This document shows positions 1 through 12,905 of a stretch of 64,000 nucleotides of DNA, piece by piece. Under the pieces are notes generated by a model. It was not told the origin of the DNA, searched no databases, and saw nothing but the letters and a program-made list of their open reading frames with translations. The stretch is from Ophiobolus disseminans (Eukaryota; Ascomycota; Dothideomycetes; Pleosporales; Phaeosphaeriaceae). The translations under genes and the position numbers were made by a program. The first letter of the stretch is position 1, and each line of letters starts with the position of its first letter. The stretch is from positions 852,013 through 916,012 of the forward strand of contig MU006230.1 of assembly GCA_010093685.1 (NCBI GenBank), given 5' to 3'.

Positions 1-1390
1 GGTGCAGCAAGCACTGGTTGGTATGATAGAGCACGTGGGCAACTGAGAAATGGCTCGCGGCACGTTCGTTGAGCGTCCCCTCGAAGACAAAATCGCGATC
101 GATGATCTCAGCGAAGTTGCCGTCGCATGCCTCTGAGTAAGACTCGAAGCTGGTCAGTATCCCGTTGATGTGTGCAAACCTACTACGTGCATCCCAAGGT
201 AGCCGCGTGTCGGCCGCGCCGTGTTTGAAAGCCCATTTTACCACGTCTCCAAATGCAGACACCATGAAAATGGCTAACGCAAAGTGATCTGAGCTATCCA
301 GGAGCGCCTTTTCTGGTATGTCGCGAATATCTTCTAACGTTGGGCCATCTACAGCTGGCTCGAGTCGAAGAGCGTACTCGTTCAATGGCAAGCGGCTGGT
401 GCAGTCGCTATCCAGAAGGGTTGGGGGCCTGTTCCTGCCACACGAGCCAAGTTTGTCGAGAATATAGACTGACCAGAACGTTTGACGTCTTTCTTCGGCT
501 TCGTTTTGAGGTACCAAGAAACTGGGCTCTTTCCCCAATTGAAGTGTTTGCGCGAATCGTATCGCCAGTCCAAATTTCACCCAGGCAAGTTGGTCCCGTC
601 CACCTCGGCTAATGTGAGCGTTGATGTGGGGTAGAGTGGTTGAACATACCAATGTAATCTATGATTCCAAGCATGGCAGCAGCTTGGACGATCCGAACAT
701 CCATGTTGTGTGAGTCCGAGAAGGCCTCTATCATGAGATCGGACCACGCCAATCTAGCATATGCATCGGTGCACTCTGCTTGGCGGCCAGCAAAGCACGG
801 TTCTTTGGAGAAGCGTACGGCGGTAGCCGCAAATGTCAACAGTAGATAGGATGGTAGACTGGAGTTCTCGAGATTTCGACGGAATGTCTCTTCGTGGAAA
901 AAAGCGTATGGTTGCCTATGGCAGCAGCCAAAATAGACATCGGCCAGTGACTGCAGAGTTTCGGCATCAAGGAGCAAAGTGAGGTCACTGCTCGATGGAC
1001 GTATGTCAAATTGTTCTGGTCCGGAACCTTGTTGCAGACCGGGAGACGGGCTACCGAACAAGCTTGAGAGGGTTGCTCCATTGGCCCCGTTTGCATCCAT
1101 CAGACTCAGCCGCGTTTCCAGGAGCGCAACACGATTGGCAAGGCCAGCATTTTCTAGCTGCAGATTGATGTCGGTGGGCAGGCCGCCGAACTCCGATATG
1201 TAACTATCGTTGTAGCGGCATATCTGTCCAAGACGAGAGCAGAACGAACATACTGGGCGCTCACCCGAACATCGGGTTTTCTTACGTCTGTGACGTTTGT
1301 TAGCCAGACTCCGTCAAAAGGTAATGTGTTTACGCACCGACAGTTCACGCAAGCCTGGCGCACGCGTTTGTTTTCTCGTTGATCGCTCAT
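1..1390 (-). CDS. Zn2Cys6 fungal transcription factor, 3' end cut by window edge
   Basis: Nuclear DNA-binding regulator of the Gal4-type zinc cluster class. The start is the ATG at 1390. Exon 1 (1390-1338) ends inside the cluster, a 50-base intron (1337-1288) follows, and exon 2 completes C-x2-C-x6-C-x6-C-x2-C-x6-C (CVNCR joined to RKKTRC, then CSFC and IC). A second intron near 649-604 fits only with a GAG acceptor, so that junction is less certain. Downstream is the fungal-specific regulatory domain (middle homology region), with the typical stretches WVKFGLAIRFAQTLQL, QTFWSVYILDKLGS and GRNRPPTLLDSD. The reading frame stays open to base 1, so the C-terminus is missing. Target genes cannot be told from sequence; the nearest neighbour is a BTB protein with no obvious link. 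Confidence 0.88.
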
Positions 1391-2892
1391 GCTGTGAGCA
1401 GAAATCGCATTCTTCGACGCAAGAGCATGAGGTTCGAGTGTTGCTAGTCTGAGTGGAGCTGTGGAGAAGGGGGCAAAGATGCTCAGGGGTGTGAACATAA
1501 ATGCGGGGAAGGAACGGAAGTCCTGGCGATCCGACTCCACACGTCAGATCAAAACGCACCTGAATGTCCGGACATGCTAACGTATTTCTACAAACTCGAA
1601 CGAATCTCACAACTTCGAACCAAGCGATCTATCTTACAATGAACCCAAGGCATGCGCACATCACTCAAATTGCTGCCGCATATTCAGCCTGGGTACTTTC
1701 CAACTGCAGAAATCCAGGTGCGTGCAGCCAACACTCAGAACACGCAGCACACAACCTGTGAGCCTCCTGCCACTGGACACTAACCCAATACCAACTGTCA
1801 CCATCGAATCCCACCCTTCACGTAGTAGTCACATAACTATCCAGATGTATCCACCTTTACCATGCGTCACATGACGTAAAACGTGGAAACTTCAAGCTGC
1901 ATCCCGCCCGTAGACAGACACTTTCCCGCCACGCTATGGACAAGACTTGATTTGACACGAGTATACAAAACTATACCCTAAGAATTACACACTACACCAT
2001 ACAACGCACAGTCTTGACGCCCAAAACATCGTCTAAACAGACTCAAGCCTATTCAAAGTACACGCAAACCTCACTCGTGAAATTTTCACTCCCTTTAACA
2101 CATATTCCATTTAACCCCTACATTTCCCTAGCTACAATGACACAAGATTCACTCCACCCCTCTGCGTTTTCTAGCGGTATCTTCCAGAACATTTAATCAC
2201 ATCCCAAGCAGAGCTTGAATAGTCGGCAGTTGATTTACGCAGATATGCATCAACACAATGTAGTATCAGCATCTCCAGAGCTTCAGTTTCACGCACTGAT
2301 ACAACATGTACTTTACCCCATGCACAATTCCGTCCCAGGTGCCTTACTGTTGTGCGAGACGAAAAGTTATATTTGCCGCACACGTTGTTCACTTCGAGGA
2401 AGCACATGTCAGTTGGCCATGCACTGGACTCAAGAGCCAGACGAAGCACGCTTGCGAGACATCAATCAACGACCAAAGTTGGGGCCACGCAGCGACGAAC
2501 CGCGCAAATTTGGTAGATTGTGAAATGGCTTTTGCCATTTGCCGTACACATTCCAAGGAAAGATGCCGATAGTGGCTACTGTACATGGTACATCTTATAA
2601 TACATGTTCTGTCGCACATCCCACCCGCTTATGCTTCGGACATGGACTCGACCCAGTCCTCCGACTACAACGCCTTTCTCGTAGAACAACTAAGTGACGA
2701 AGCTGAATACGTTGAAAGGAGAAGCTGCAAACGCACTCGACAGGCCGCTCACCGCACCGACGCGCTCAGACCCCTCGTCGGTCGAATCTGAACCTCAGGA
2801 CCGATCTGCAAGGAAAAGAAGATCAGACAAAGCCCTCGAAGCGAAATGGTCGCGCAAACGCAAAAGAAATGTTCAATCGAAAAAGACTGCGT
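1391..2892. other. Intergenic, no convincing gene
   Basis: Upstream region of the zinc-cluster gene running to the 3' end of the BTB gene. It holds only short open frames without splice-consistent extensions. A Lys/Arg-rich plus-strand frame from 2694 overlaps the BTB 3' end and is not accepted as a gene. Confidence 0.6.
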
Positions 2893-3859
2893 CTACACCT
2901 GACTCACTCTCGCTCTCTTCCTGCTACTTCCCGGCACAACACTCGGCCCGCCCCTCGTCGGCCCATCATCTCCACCACCCTTGCGCTTCTCCTGCTGATC
3001 CAGCACCAACCGCAGGACATCGTACGAGAACTGCGGGAACTCGAGGCACATAGCGCGGAACTCCGGCTCGGCGTCGTGGCGCAGGTTGTAGCTCCTGGTC
3101 GCCCAGAAGGCTGCAACGGGCTTGCGGATGGTGTTATCCTCGGGGTTGGACTCCTTGTAGACGTAGCGGGCGTAGGCGAGCTCGCCCTTTGCGGTCGAGG
3201 CGGTGCGGTGGATCTTGCTGTGTGCGAGGGATTTGAGCTCGGGGAGCTGCAGGCGGTCGGCGAGGGTGTAGATGCGCGCGTGGACGAGCAGGCCCAGGCC
3301 CTCGTCGTCGGCCGAGGGCTGGCGGGGGTCTTTTTCGAGGGGTGCGTCGCGCGCGCCCGACGTCTTTTTGGGGAAGTATTCGCCGGTGTAAAGGTATTCG
3401 ACTACGGAGCCCATGGCGTCGACGTCGACGTCTGTGTATATGATTTGGCGAGGCTGGTGAGGTTAGCACTGGTGTTGAGGTATGGGTTTGGGGCGGTTCG
3501 ACGTACTCCGCCGGGCGCAAATTGCTCGACCTGCTTTGAGAATTCTGGCGACTTGACGAGGACGGCCTCGTGGGCTGAGTATGTGGTTTTCTGCTCACCG
3601 CTTCCGACAACAACCTCGACCATGGGGCTCTTCATCAAGCTGCGGTCTGTTAGCTTCTCGTCTAATTGATTGTCTAACTATAGTCGCACAATGCACATAC
3701 TTACTCTGCGAAGAGCACTAGCTTGGGGAACTCTGGTTCCATCTCGGTCAGCCCAGTCTCCTCTCTTGCGCCGGCAGCTGCGTCGCCCGCGCCGTCGCCC
3801 ATCTCTACATCATCGACAGGCGTCTCCTCGATCGGAGTCTGCTGCTCAATATCCGCCAT
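2893..3859 (-). CDS. BTB/POZ domain protein
   Basis: Three exons: 3859-3705, 3639 to about 3516, and about 3450-2893, about 270 residues. An acidic leader of about 45 residues precedes the BTB/POZ fold: a beta strand with KSPMVEVVVGSGEQKTTYSAH, the helix AVLVKSPEFSKQVEQ, then DVDVDAMGSVVEYLYTGEY, the classic strand-helix-YTG signature. Intron 1 (3704-3640) uses GTAAGT and joins FAD to LMKSP; intron 2 uses GTACGT after APGG. The C-terminal part (ARIYTLADRLQLPELKSLAH) is the usual BTB extension, and the protein ends in a basic GSSRKRARV tail that could be a nuclear signal. BTB proteins of this fungal type mediate dimerisation or act as Cul3 adaptors; no BACK or Kelch region is seen, so the partner is unknown. 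Confidence 0.85.
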
Positions 3860-4423
3860 GGCGAGGGTATTCGAGGTTGTGAGGGAAGGTGCGCGTAAGC
3901 GAGTGAATTGGAGCTCTGGTTGAGCTCAAAGGCAGCTATGCGACGCGCCAAGTGACTACGTGCAATGTTTGTTAGGATGCGGGACGAAGGAAGTAGGGCT
4001 TTGGGGTGAGAGTGAAGGAGAGATGGCCATTGAAGTGACTGTGTGTCTAACGGGCGTTGAGCTGACTTGCATTGGATGTGAGGGGCTGGTGTTGAGGAGC
4101 TCGGACATTGGAGCTTCGAGCTGGGGCACGCTAACGCAGGAACAAGTCTTAGCGAAGGCGGTTTGTGCCACCCGAGACAGCCCCTCGGCATCACCTCGTG
4201 AACGCAAAGCTGCGCCTCCATTTTGACGTCTTGCGAGAATTTGCTTTCAGATTCCTAGGGTATTGACGTATATCTACATGAACATCCAAACAAACGCCGG
4301 CCTGGTATGCAAATGCAGCCACTATATACAAGAAGCTGTGCCTGGGTATCGAGACAATTAGATCTTCATAATCTAATGACTGAAGTGGTATTATGCGACG
4401 AGCGGTGCGAGAAAGCCAATCGT
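3860..4423. other. Intergenic between BTB and PAP2 genes
   Basis: Both flanking genes are on the minus strand, so this is the BTB promoter plus the 3' end of the PAP2 gene. No gene or repeat is visible. Confidence 0.6.
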
Positions 4424-5756
4424 TTATATGCTTCCGCCCCTCGCGTGGAAACGATCGCCGGTCGTGGGAATCGGCTTATCTGCCCGAATGGCATACAAGA
4501 AAAGGTCCTCGAGAGGAATGAAGACGTAGAAGACTTTGTTGCAGAAGAACGAAAGGACGACAAAGCAAGTCGCGACCATGGCGTCCATGATGTAGTGGTT
4601 TGCCGTCGCGACAATGGTGGTCAAGATAAAGGTGGGGTATCCAAGGCCAACGAGAAGGTAGAAGATCTTCCAGAATATGTTTTTGCGCGCCTCGCCCCTC
4701 TCCAGTGTGCGTCGGAAAACGCCGGAGTGGTAGATCATGGTCATGCCGATGCAGAAGGCGTACCCGAAGTGCATCGATGGCATGGCGGCTAGTTGGTTGA
4801 CAAACTTGCCGCTCATCCATACGCTCTGAGCGTCGTCGTGGCGCACGGTGTCGAGGAAGCCATATTCCTTTGGTAGCAGACGCGGCGGCATACATGGGTA
4901 TACAACAAAGGTGAGGAAAGCGCAAAAGTTGGTGAGTGTCAACGTGCGGCGTGCGACCGAAAAGGTATCGAAGGAAGGCGCAACGTAGTAGTACCAGCAT
5001 ATGAAGCTACCCAACGGTTAGTACTATGCTCAACATGTTGATGTAGAATAAAATGTACTGACCCGACTGTGCCTGGGATGTGGATCAGCGCATAGCACTT
5101 GTTCAGCACTGTGAGCGCATCCTGGTGGCCATGCATGAACCACTGCTGGACATCTCTTTCCCGAATCGGGAAGAGAAACCGCAGCATGCCATACTCTTCA
5201 GCTTCCAACACGGATATCCCATGCTCCTGTGCAACGTCCCATATCCCCCGTCCAGCGAACAGCTTGCTCGAAAGTATGCTCGTCATGCGGTAGAAGGCGT
5301 AGTTGATGATCCAGTAGAGCATCTCGATAAGAAATGGGAAGCGCTGGATTATGCGACTGTGTATGTTGTTGCGGAAGCGTGAAGTATTTGGTGTGGTGAC
5401 CTTGCAACAGCCGATGTTCCGTACCTTGGGTGGGTTCTTCGCCGTGCTGACATCGTCGTGGTCGCTGTCGCTGTCGGAAGGAAATGACAGCAGGTGGTCG
5501 GTTGACGACTGCAAATCACTGTCGAGGTAGCCCGTCCGAGGACCTGATCGATCGAGTACTCTGTAGTCCCGTTTTCGCGTCAGAAACATTGCACCGAATA
5601 GAATGGTTGCGACCATCTAGAGGGATGGCTGTCAGTGATCCATATCTCTCCACCCCGACATCCTATGCTGCTTACCACTGGTTCGCACCACCCAGGTAGC
5701 TTCCAAGCGGGCTTGCTGTTCCATTGTCCGTCATCTGGTACTGTGAAATTGGGCAT
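4424..5756 (-). CDS. PAP2-superfamily integral membrane protein (inositolphosphotransferase-like)
   Basis: Exons 5756-5676, 5616-5063 and 5006-4424 sum to 405 codons plus stop in one frame. Introns of 59 and 56 bases use GTAAGC and GTCAGT donors. Several hydrophobic segments predict a polytopic membrane protein. The lipid-phosphatase/phosphotransferase motifs are present: MPSMHFGYAF (catalytic His about residue 291) and HYIMDAM (His about 349, Asp 353). This is the arrangement of the Aur1/inositol-phosphotransferase branch of PAP2 rather than classical phosphatidate phosphatases. A serine/aspartate-rich loop at residues about 60-80 (SDSDSDHDD) looks cytosolic and phosphorylatable. The likely role is transfer or hydrolysis of a phospho-head group on a membrane lipid in ER or Golgi; the exact substrate is not evident. 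Confidence 0.82.
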
Positions 5757-8491
5757 GGTGTGTCGCGTGCCTTTGGAAGATGGACAACAAGACACCGGGT
5801 CGTGGCGGAAAAGGTTGAAATAGACGTCTTATTGCCTTCTGGTCATGGAAGAGGCTGTGCTGGTCGTGCTCTAGCGGTGAGGAGTACTTTCTTGGTTCCA
5901 AGGCACGCTGACGTGGATGCTAAGACGCCCACTAAGTAATTAACTTGTTAAGGGAGGGTGTTCAACGGTGGCCTCGATTCTTTAAAGTAAGCTGGTACCT
6001 GACAACTGGAAAAGGAGCGTGTGATCAAATCAAGGAGTGCGAAGAGTTGCCGTGTATTCCGGCCCAGTGTTGCTTGACGAAAGGGAGACGTTTTCTTGGC
6101 AGAGGGTCTTGCGTAGCGTTCCACTTTTCCACTTCATACCATGGCGCCGAAGTTTATACCAACGGTAGCCTGCACTCCGAAGAGGGGCACTATGCACTTC
6201 GCTCACCAGATGGTCTTCTTCTCCCATCGCAACTCATTCCGGACGGTGCGCGCGTGCCCACTTGCCTTGTTGTGTTGTTGATCGTTTTTCGTCCGCCTTC
6301 TCGGCGCCACCATGTGCTGGCGCAAGCGGAGAGTTTCGACGTCATGTTATGATGCGCCAAGTCGTCGTACACGTCGTATGGTTATTTCCGTCCTATGGCA
6401 TTCTGGATGATGTGCGCTAGTGAAGTGTAATTTCCTGTCCTGGAGCGTTTCGGCGGAAGCGAACGGCATCCTCCCGATCGAAAACCATCCTCGCAGGCAG
6501 GTACCTTAGCTACAACATCTGCTTCTTCTTTCATCAGTTCCAGTCTGTGGTTTTATCCTTGGTATCGCCGACGGATGCCAAGAAAGGAGATCTATCGAGA
6601 GTCGCAATCCTCATGGCTGGCTTTAGCTTCCAATCTCTTGATTCGACCGAAGCCACGCGTCGCCGTCGCTTTTGCCCTAGTGCCCGCGATTCTTGATCTT
6701 TCCCGGTTCCTTGCGCCTGCATGTGCGGCTTTCGCAGTATGCGAAGAGCGATGACATGTCGTCGAGATTGACGAGGCGAAGTGGCACCGAGTACGTCCCG
6801 TGACCTTGGGTAACAGGCAGCTATATTTACCGAGTTGGTTGCTGACTTCGCACTCTCGAGAGCCATGTTTCAGCCCTGAGACAATACGAGAAACAAGCGA
6901 AAGATGCGATCTCGCTCCACTATACTCCACCTTGCCCGGCATCCGCATCCTGCCGGAGTTGTACCTTGCACCTCAACATCCTCATGAAAGTCGACATATT
7001 GGCGACTTTGTATCTGTTGGCTATTAACTCTAGACCGAGTGCTCAGCTGCCGCACTCGTCTTGTCCTACGAACACTGGTATTAACAAGTGCGGGGCGCTC
7101 CTCTAAAAATGTTTCTTGCGATACACATGTGAGGGGCCAAAACAACAGCCGACAACGTCGCGTTGCTCAGATCGTCTTGCAGATCTAAATAAAGCATTAT
7201 GTCAAAGGCTTCAACATGGCGATCCGGCGTATGATAGGTTGATATTATCAGATACACGGCAACGTTTGACTTCCTCGATGGTTTCTAACCTCACCTCCGC
7301 CGTCCACGGTGTTTCCGCCAAGGACTCAATACGAGCTACCGGTCCCGACTCGACTGACCGGCGAGTAACCTCAAGAGCTCAACGCCAAACGGTGCACAGC
7401 TTGACCGCGAGTCTGCCCCCATTCGCCCAGTATCTTCCGACATGCAGTAGAGACCGACTGTCAGGATCGTGGCGTCGTCCTCAACTTGGGCCTACGAGCC
7501 GCACATGAGATCTCGTGCTACTTTTAGATACCACTATCATCACACTGGGACTGTGGCACTTGTAGCAGTTACGAAAGCGAAAAGAGCGTTGAACTACACG
7601 GGACTAGGCCTCTACCGAGCATTTGCGACCCCAAAGTCTCAGTACACATAGTACTTGCAGTTCGTGTCGACGATACACGCTGTCGAATCACAGCACACGA
7701 CTCTACCTCGGTAGCTTCTCCCTCTTGGAACAAACGAGCATTCTCTAGTAGTTGGTGGACGTGGTGGAGACGACACTCAGAAATGAAGCCGCGAGATCAA
7801 CATCACGCTAACATATAGGACACCATCGGGTATCGTACCCACAACCTCGCCTATCGCGGCTGCACACCAGCAAACCCACATCAAAAAGCCGATCTGCACT
7901 ACTCCATCGCACCCAACATGACGCTGTTCGGAAAAAGCCGCGGCAATGCGAGCGTGGCGTCTGCACGGCCATGGATCACATAACGTTATGTGTAACGAGA
8001 CGGCTAGGTGTTCGTTCATTCGAGGAGAAACATGACGGCAACTTGCAGTTCTTGCAGTTGAAAATAGACCGCAAGTCCTCGTCGATGCGGAAATACCCGA
8101 GACATCGCTGGCACGAAGCTACGATATTTCTTTGCGAGGTACGTACCTAGAGGGGGTTGATGCGAGGACAGAGGATTGTATAAATGAGTACAGACGCCGA
8201 AGAGAGCACAGCACAAGACTGATCAATCGCCACACTGCTTCTCCAGACACGGCTTCTTCTGACTCTTTTCATTCAATATCGTTTCCAACCCTTACTTCAG
8301 TACCATTCCTGCGAAACCTGTCTCTAGCTTCAACGTACGAATACCTCACACATTGGAGACGACCTTACGGCGTCTCCCCCTCCACCGCCACCACGTATCC
8401 CATCTACTTCCTCCCTTTGCACCCCTTCTCGATCGCCATCAATCTGCACAGCCCGCGGTCGCCAGGTATACAGTATCCGTCTATACATTCG
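5757..8491. other. 2.7 kb intergenic region, divergent promoters
   Basis: Lies between the 5' ends of the PAP2 gene (-) and the GFA gene (+). Only short overlapping frames occur, for example 6534-6948 minus, and none has a supported start, splice pattern or domain. Pyrimidine-rich tracts at about 8220-8460 probably belong to the GFA promoter. Confidence 0.6.
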
Positions 8492-9349
8492 ATGGCGGGG
8501 ACAGGGGAGAGTAAGAAGGTATGTTATGACGATTTCTTGACTATTTTCCTGGAAGTCTTGTGGCTGTGGTTTGTATGCGTTCTTGGTAAATGCGGATTAA
8601 GTAGCACAATTTGAGGCACTGTGGAGGACTTTTTAAAAGGCGACGGGCATGTGGGATTTCGCGTTTGCATACTTTCATTTTATCTTCTCCCCATCGCACC
8701 CTTACTCACCCTCTAACCCCTCACCCATCCTAACTCCCAATAGTACACAGCATCCTGCCACTGCTCGCTCATCCAATACACCGTAACCCTCTCGCCCGCC
8801 CTCGACTCCCCCGCGGCCTGGGTCGTAGAATGCAACTGCAGCATCTGCGCGCGCAACGGATACCTAAATGTATACGTTCAGAACGAGTGTGTAGAGTTCG
8901 AAACCGGTGGGGAGGGGGGGATGGAGGTATGTTTTGACTTTATCTTGTTTAAAGAATAGAAGTGGGGATTTGGGATGTAGGGGGTTAAATGCAAGGGAGA
9001 CTGATGATGATGCCAGCAATATTCCTTCGCGCGCCACCGCGTGCGGCACTATTTCTGCAGCCGGTGCGGAAGCAGCATCATGGCCGAAAGCGTCGAGCCA
9101 GGTTTCTACGAGGGGGTTAAAGCGCTGAACGTACGACTCCCCGCTCCATTCCTCCACTCCACTTCCTCGTCCAAGTCAAACACCCTCGCTCTCGCTCTCA
9201 TTCAAGGAAGCTTCGTCGCAAGCACGCGGATAGAAGCATATCCTCGCTCCACATACCTTCGGACGCTAATGGCCAAATAGGTGCGCATGTTCCACGACGT
9301 CGACACGCGCACGCTGCAGCGCCGCCACGTCGACGGCAAAAGTCTCTAA
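8492..9349 (+). CDS. GFA (glutathione-dependent formaldehyde-activating enzyme-like) / CENP-V domain protein
   Basis: A small gene split into four exons, 8492-8518, 8744-8926, 9017-9130 and 9281-9349, all joined in phase 0, giving 130 residues, the usual size for this fungal family. The zinc-binding pattern is complete: CHC (Cys14, Cys16), ECNCSIC (Cys39, Cys41, Cys44) and FCSRCGS (Cys84, Cys87). The C-terminal VRMFHDVD...DGKS matches the end of GFA proteins. Family members bind zinc, and the founding member condenses glutathione with formaldehyde, but most fungal paralogues have no proven substrate, so detoxification is inference. Introns are 225, 90 and 150 bases, longer than the local average. 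It converges on bro1, whose stop lies 396 bases downstream. Confidence 0.85.
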
Positions 9350-9744
9350 GCCCAGCCCCTCATACACTTTTCCCATTCCGCTGTTCGATCATGCCGGTAC
9401 TACGATGAGAGATGTGGGCTGGAAAGATGTGGGAGCATTTACACGGTCTTTACATGAACATTGTTGCGTGGGATAGAGGGATAAGTTCTTGGCTGGGGGG
9501 GTTAAATGCGATGGATTGGATTGAATTAAAATCACTCACGCCAATGTGCCATGTACAAACGCCCTTTCGTTCTTGGAATGTACGCTGCCAATGCTATACA
9601 CACCCACCTCCATCGCTCCCTCCCCTTCCTCCTTCCTTCATCCCTTCTTTCTACACACACTCCAAACAAACTTGACAAAGCCAAGACGAAGCCCGCACTC
9701 ACACTCCCCACTCCCCACCCGAAACCCCCATTTCAAACCAATTC
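9350..9744. other. Convergent 3' region between GFA gene and bro1
   Basis: Terminator region of two converging genes. It is C-rich on the plus strand and pyrimidine-rich at 9600-9740. No gene seen. Confidence 0.55.
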
Positions 9745-12700
9745 TCATTTCCACCCACTTAACCCCGCCCACGGATCATTCCCTCCTTGTCCACCCTGCT
9801 GTCCCTGTCCACCCTGGCCCCTCCCCTGCTGCGCATAACCCCCCGGCCCACCCGGATACCCCTGCGCAAAATGTCCATACTCATTCTGACTCGGCGGCGG
9901 GCCCGGCGGTGGCGGCGGCGGTACATAGCCCTGCGGAACCTGACTCCACTGCTGATTCGGCGGCTGACCCCACTGCTGCGGCGCGGGCGGGGGGTTGAAG
10001 AACTGTTGGTGTGCGGGCGGGGAGACGGGGTTGTACTGGGAGTGTTGGGCAGGGTTGTATCCGGACGAGGAGTTTGAGGGGCGTTGTTGATGCTGGGGTT
10101 GAGGCTGGGATTGCGGTTGTGTGCCGAAGGAGTTGTAGGATTCGCGGCGGGGGGGAGGGGGTTGTTGGTAGCCGTTGTTGGATGATGCTCCACCATATGA
10201 TTGCTGGGGAGACATGTAGGGTTGTTGTGACTGCTGGGTGGTGATTGGGTAGCGTGGTGTGACGGGTGGTGAAGCAGCGGGGTTGTATGCTGGATGGCCG
10301 CCGGGACCGGTTGCTGAGGGAGGACGGTATGCTGGTGTTGAGGAGAGGGGTGGTGGGACGCTCTTCTTTCTTTGACCGCCGCCCATGGAGACTGGTGAGC
10401 TGGATTGCGAAGGCTCCATTGACATGCGGTCCATGAGGTCTTTTAGTCGTTGCTGTTCGTGGTCTGCGCCTTGGGATTTGCTTTGCTCGATACGCGAGAG
10501 AAGTTGGCCACCTTCTCCTCTTCGATTCTGGACAAAAGTCTCGACATTCTTCTGCAGACTCGACACCGTCTCTTTCATCTCGGAGTAGAAGTTCTGGGCG
10601 CGCAACAAACCAGCCTCCAGGTCGTTGAAACTTTGGAAGACTCTCCGGTACTTTGTCATAACGATATTTCTTTGCCTGGAGAAAGCTTCATATTTAGTCT
10701 GCTCCGACCGTACGCGCTTGTCTTTTAGAAGATCCCCGTACGTGCGCGTAAGTTCTTTGAGTAACGATGCCTGCTTGTGGTTGGCTTGGAGGATACGGTT
10801 CTGGTGCGGTCGGAATTTCTCGAGTTCCGCCTTGAATAGTTGCGATTCCTGGTTTGCAATGGCTTTCTTGTTGAGGATGAGAACGTTGGAAATGTCATCG
10901 GAGTGAACCTAGCAGGATTAGCAGATCACAACAATCACTGTTCGCACGACATACCTTGTCTTTAAGATCCTTCAGTATCTGGGTTCTTTCCTTCTTGACC
11001 AAGTTCAATTTCCGTAGGATGTCCTCTACAGACCCAATTTGATCCGCAACAGTGGGGCCGTTGTCAAAATCGTCGTCAATCAAGTTCCCTTCTGCGGGTC
11101 GCGGACTCTTGCCTTTAGTAGCGCCAGCCTTGACCATGGCTCTTGAATAGAGCACGTCTGCCTCATCCGTCTCGCCAGCCGATCGCATCTCGTCAAAGTC
11201 CGCCTCGCACTGCCGGAATGTGTTGTACAGTTGCGCATCGCTCGTTCCCGCTTCTTCAATCGCTCCCCGGTAGTTCCGAATATCGCTCCGTAATGTTGCA
11301 GTCAGGCGTGAGCTGGGCTGTTGAGTCCACTCAGCGCCATACTTGGACCTCATCTTCTCGCACACACTTTCTTCCATATCCAGCTGCTTCATGCTTGCGT
11401 CTAACATTGTCGAAATCTCCACTTTGTTCCGGTTCAATTGTTCAAAGGCAGAGGTGAAGGGTTGGTGTCCAGCCAGGTCTTCGCACCACTTTCGGAAGTC
11501 GTTGTCAACCATCATGTCTTGGTCCATGCCGCCTCGTAGTACATTTAAACTGTCGGGTAGTTTCAAGTAGTCCAGACTAGTGGCCATCTCGTCGTTTGCT
11601 ACCTCAACTCTTTCGCTCTCCGCTCGTATCAGCTTCGCCTTCTCTTCGTCGTACAGACTGGCTGATTCTGTCACAGCCAGAGGTACAATCTTCTGGAAAA
11701 TATCCGGCCCGATGATTCTTTGTATGTCCTGCCCCTGATAAAGTTCGCTGACTGGTATCGCTTTCGCCGCTGGCATCTTCGCAATCGGGGATAGTGATGC
11801 TTCATTCGGGATGCCTTGGTGGTAAATGTAGTCATTGTCCTTGGACAGCTCTGCCAGCTTCTCCTGTACATTTGAGGCATGTTTCTTCGCCAGCTCCGAC
11901 AGTATCGTGCCGGTATCCGATGCTAGGTTCGAGTTTGCTGGCGCAGATGAGGGAAAGCTGTTCGCAGCTCGACTGGCGTCTTTGGCGCTGGCTTCGGCTA
12001 CTTGCAGCCGACAGATGGCCACACCGTGGGAGTTGGCGTCGTCGTCTGCTAGCGCTTGGTAGTACTGTGCCAATGAGGACATGTAGTGCGATTTGATCTG
12101 GCAGACTAAAAGCCAAACCTTCTCAAACACGGCGTTTTGGACATTCTCCTGCGCACCCTCAACAGCCTGCGCATACAAGACCGCCGCCTGACTCGCCAAT
12201 TTCGCCAGCAACCCAACCTTCTTGCCGTCGGCAATCTGCTTCTCCAAAAACACTTCTTGCGCCTGCGCCAGCATAATAGCTATCAGTGTCTTGACTGTCT
12301 CGCGACTCAGATCGGTGGACGGCGCATGCAGAAAGTTCTCGTTGATGTATGTAAACATGCCGGCGGAGGCCTGGAAGGAGTGGTACGAGGTCTTGAGGCC
12401 GACATCTTCGTGGCGGTTCTGGTGTGCGGCGTGGCAGGAGAGGACGGCGGAGATGTTGAAGATGATGGACGCCTTCTCGTATGCTAGGGAGTATTGTGAG
12501 GTTGGCTTGTGTGTGAAGGCATCGAACCTGGATGTTAGCTGTCAGCCAAGCTTCGTCTCCAATCGCATGCGATCTGTCTAGTGATTCCGTGTGCTCGCCG
12601 TATGCTACGGCATCTTGCACGTACCATGTGAAGCTGATCTTGATATGATTCTCATCCACCGGGAATCTCAAGTCCAGCAATTCCAGCTGGCCGTAGTATC

Positions 12701-12905
12701 TGTACAGTAGATCTCTCCCCGCTGCACTGTCCTTCCCAGCGCCCCGCATATCCTGCCGCAGCCTGTTCAACGTGGCGCATTCCTCCGAGTAGCGCTCCGG
12801 GTCGTCCCCATATGTGGCGCGGATGTAGCTCTTCAGCGGCGCCACCCAGTCGATCTCCTGCGTCTGCTTCAGCGGCACCGATATCATGGGCACTTGGGTC
12901 GTCAT
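9745..12905 (-). CDS. bro1: Vacuolar protein-sorting protein Bro1
   Basis: Exons 12905-12625, 12527-10955 and 10908-9745 sum to 1005 codons plus stop. The N-terminal stretch PMISVPLKQTQEIDW, then DLRFPVDENHIKISFTW joined to FDAFT across intron 1 (12624-12528), is the BRO1 domain (about residues 1-390) that binds the ESCRT-III subunit Snf7. A long helical V domain follows (about 400-750, with coiled-coil character), and the tail from about residue 770 is Pro/Gln/Gly-rich, ending in NDPWAGLSGWK. The N-terminus separates it from the PalA/Rim20 paralogue. In yeast Bro1 recruits the deubiquitinase Doa4 to endosomes through its proline-rich tail; a similar role in multivesicular-body sorting is inferred. 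The repeated PPPPPPGPPPS and QPQPQ runs are low-complexity and likely variable in length. Confidence 0.93.

Noticed and set aside
2694..3053. Lys/Arg-rich plus-strand frame of 119 codons
   Set aside because: Starts at GTG, overlaps the 3' end of the well-supported BTB gene on the other strand, and no splice model links it to the ATG at 2642.
2869..3669. 266-codon plus-strand frame
   Set aside because: Antisense shadow of the BTB gene; Val/Gly/Leu-rich composition typical of a GC-rich complement.
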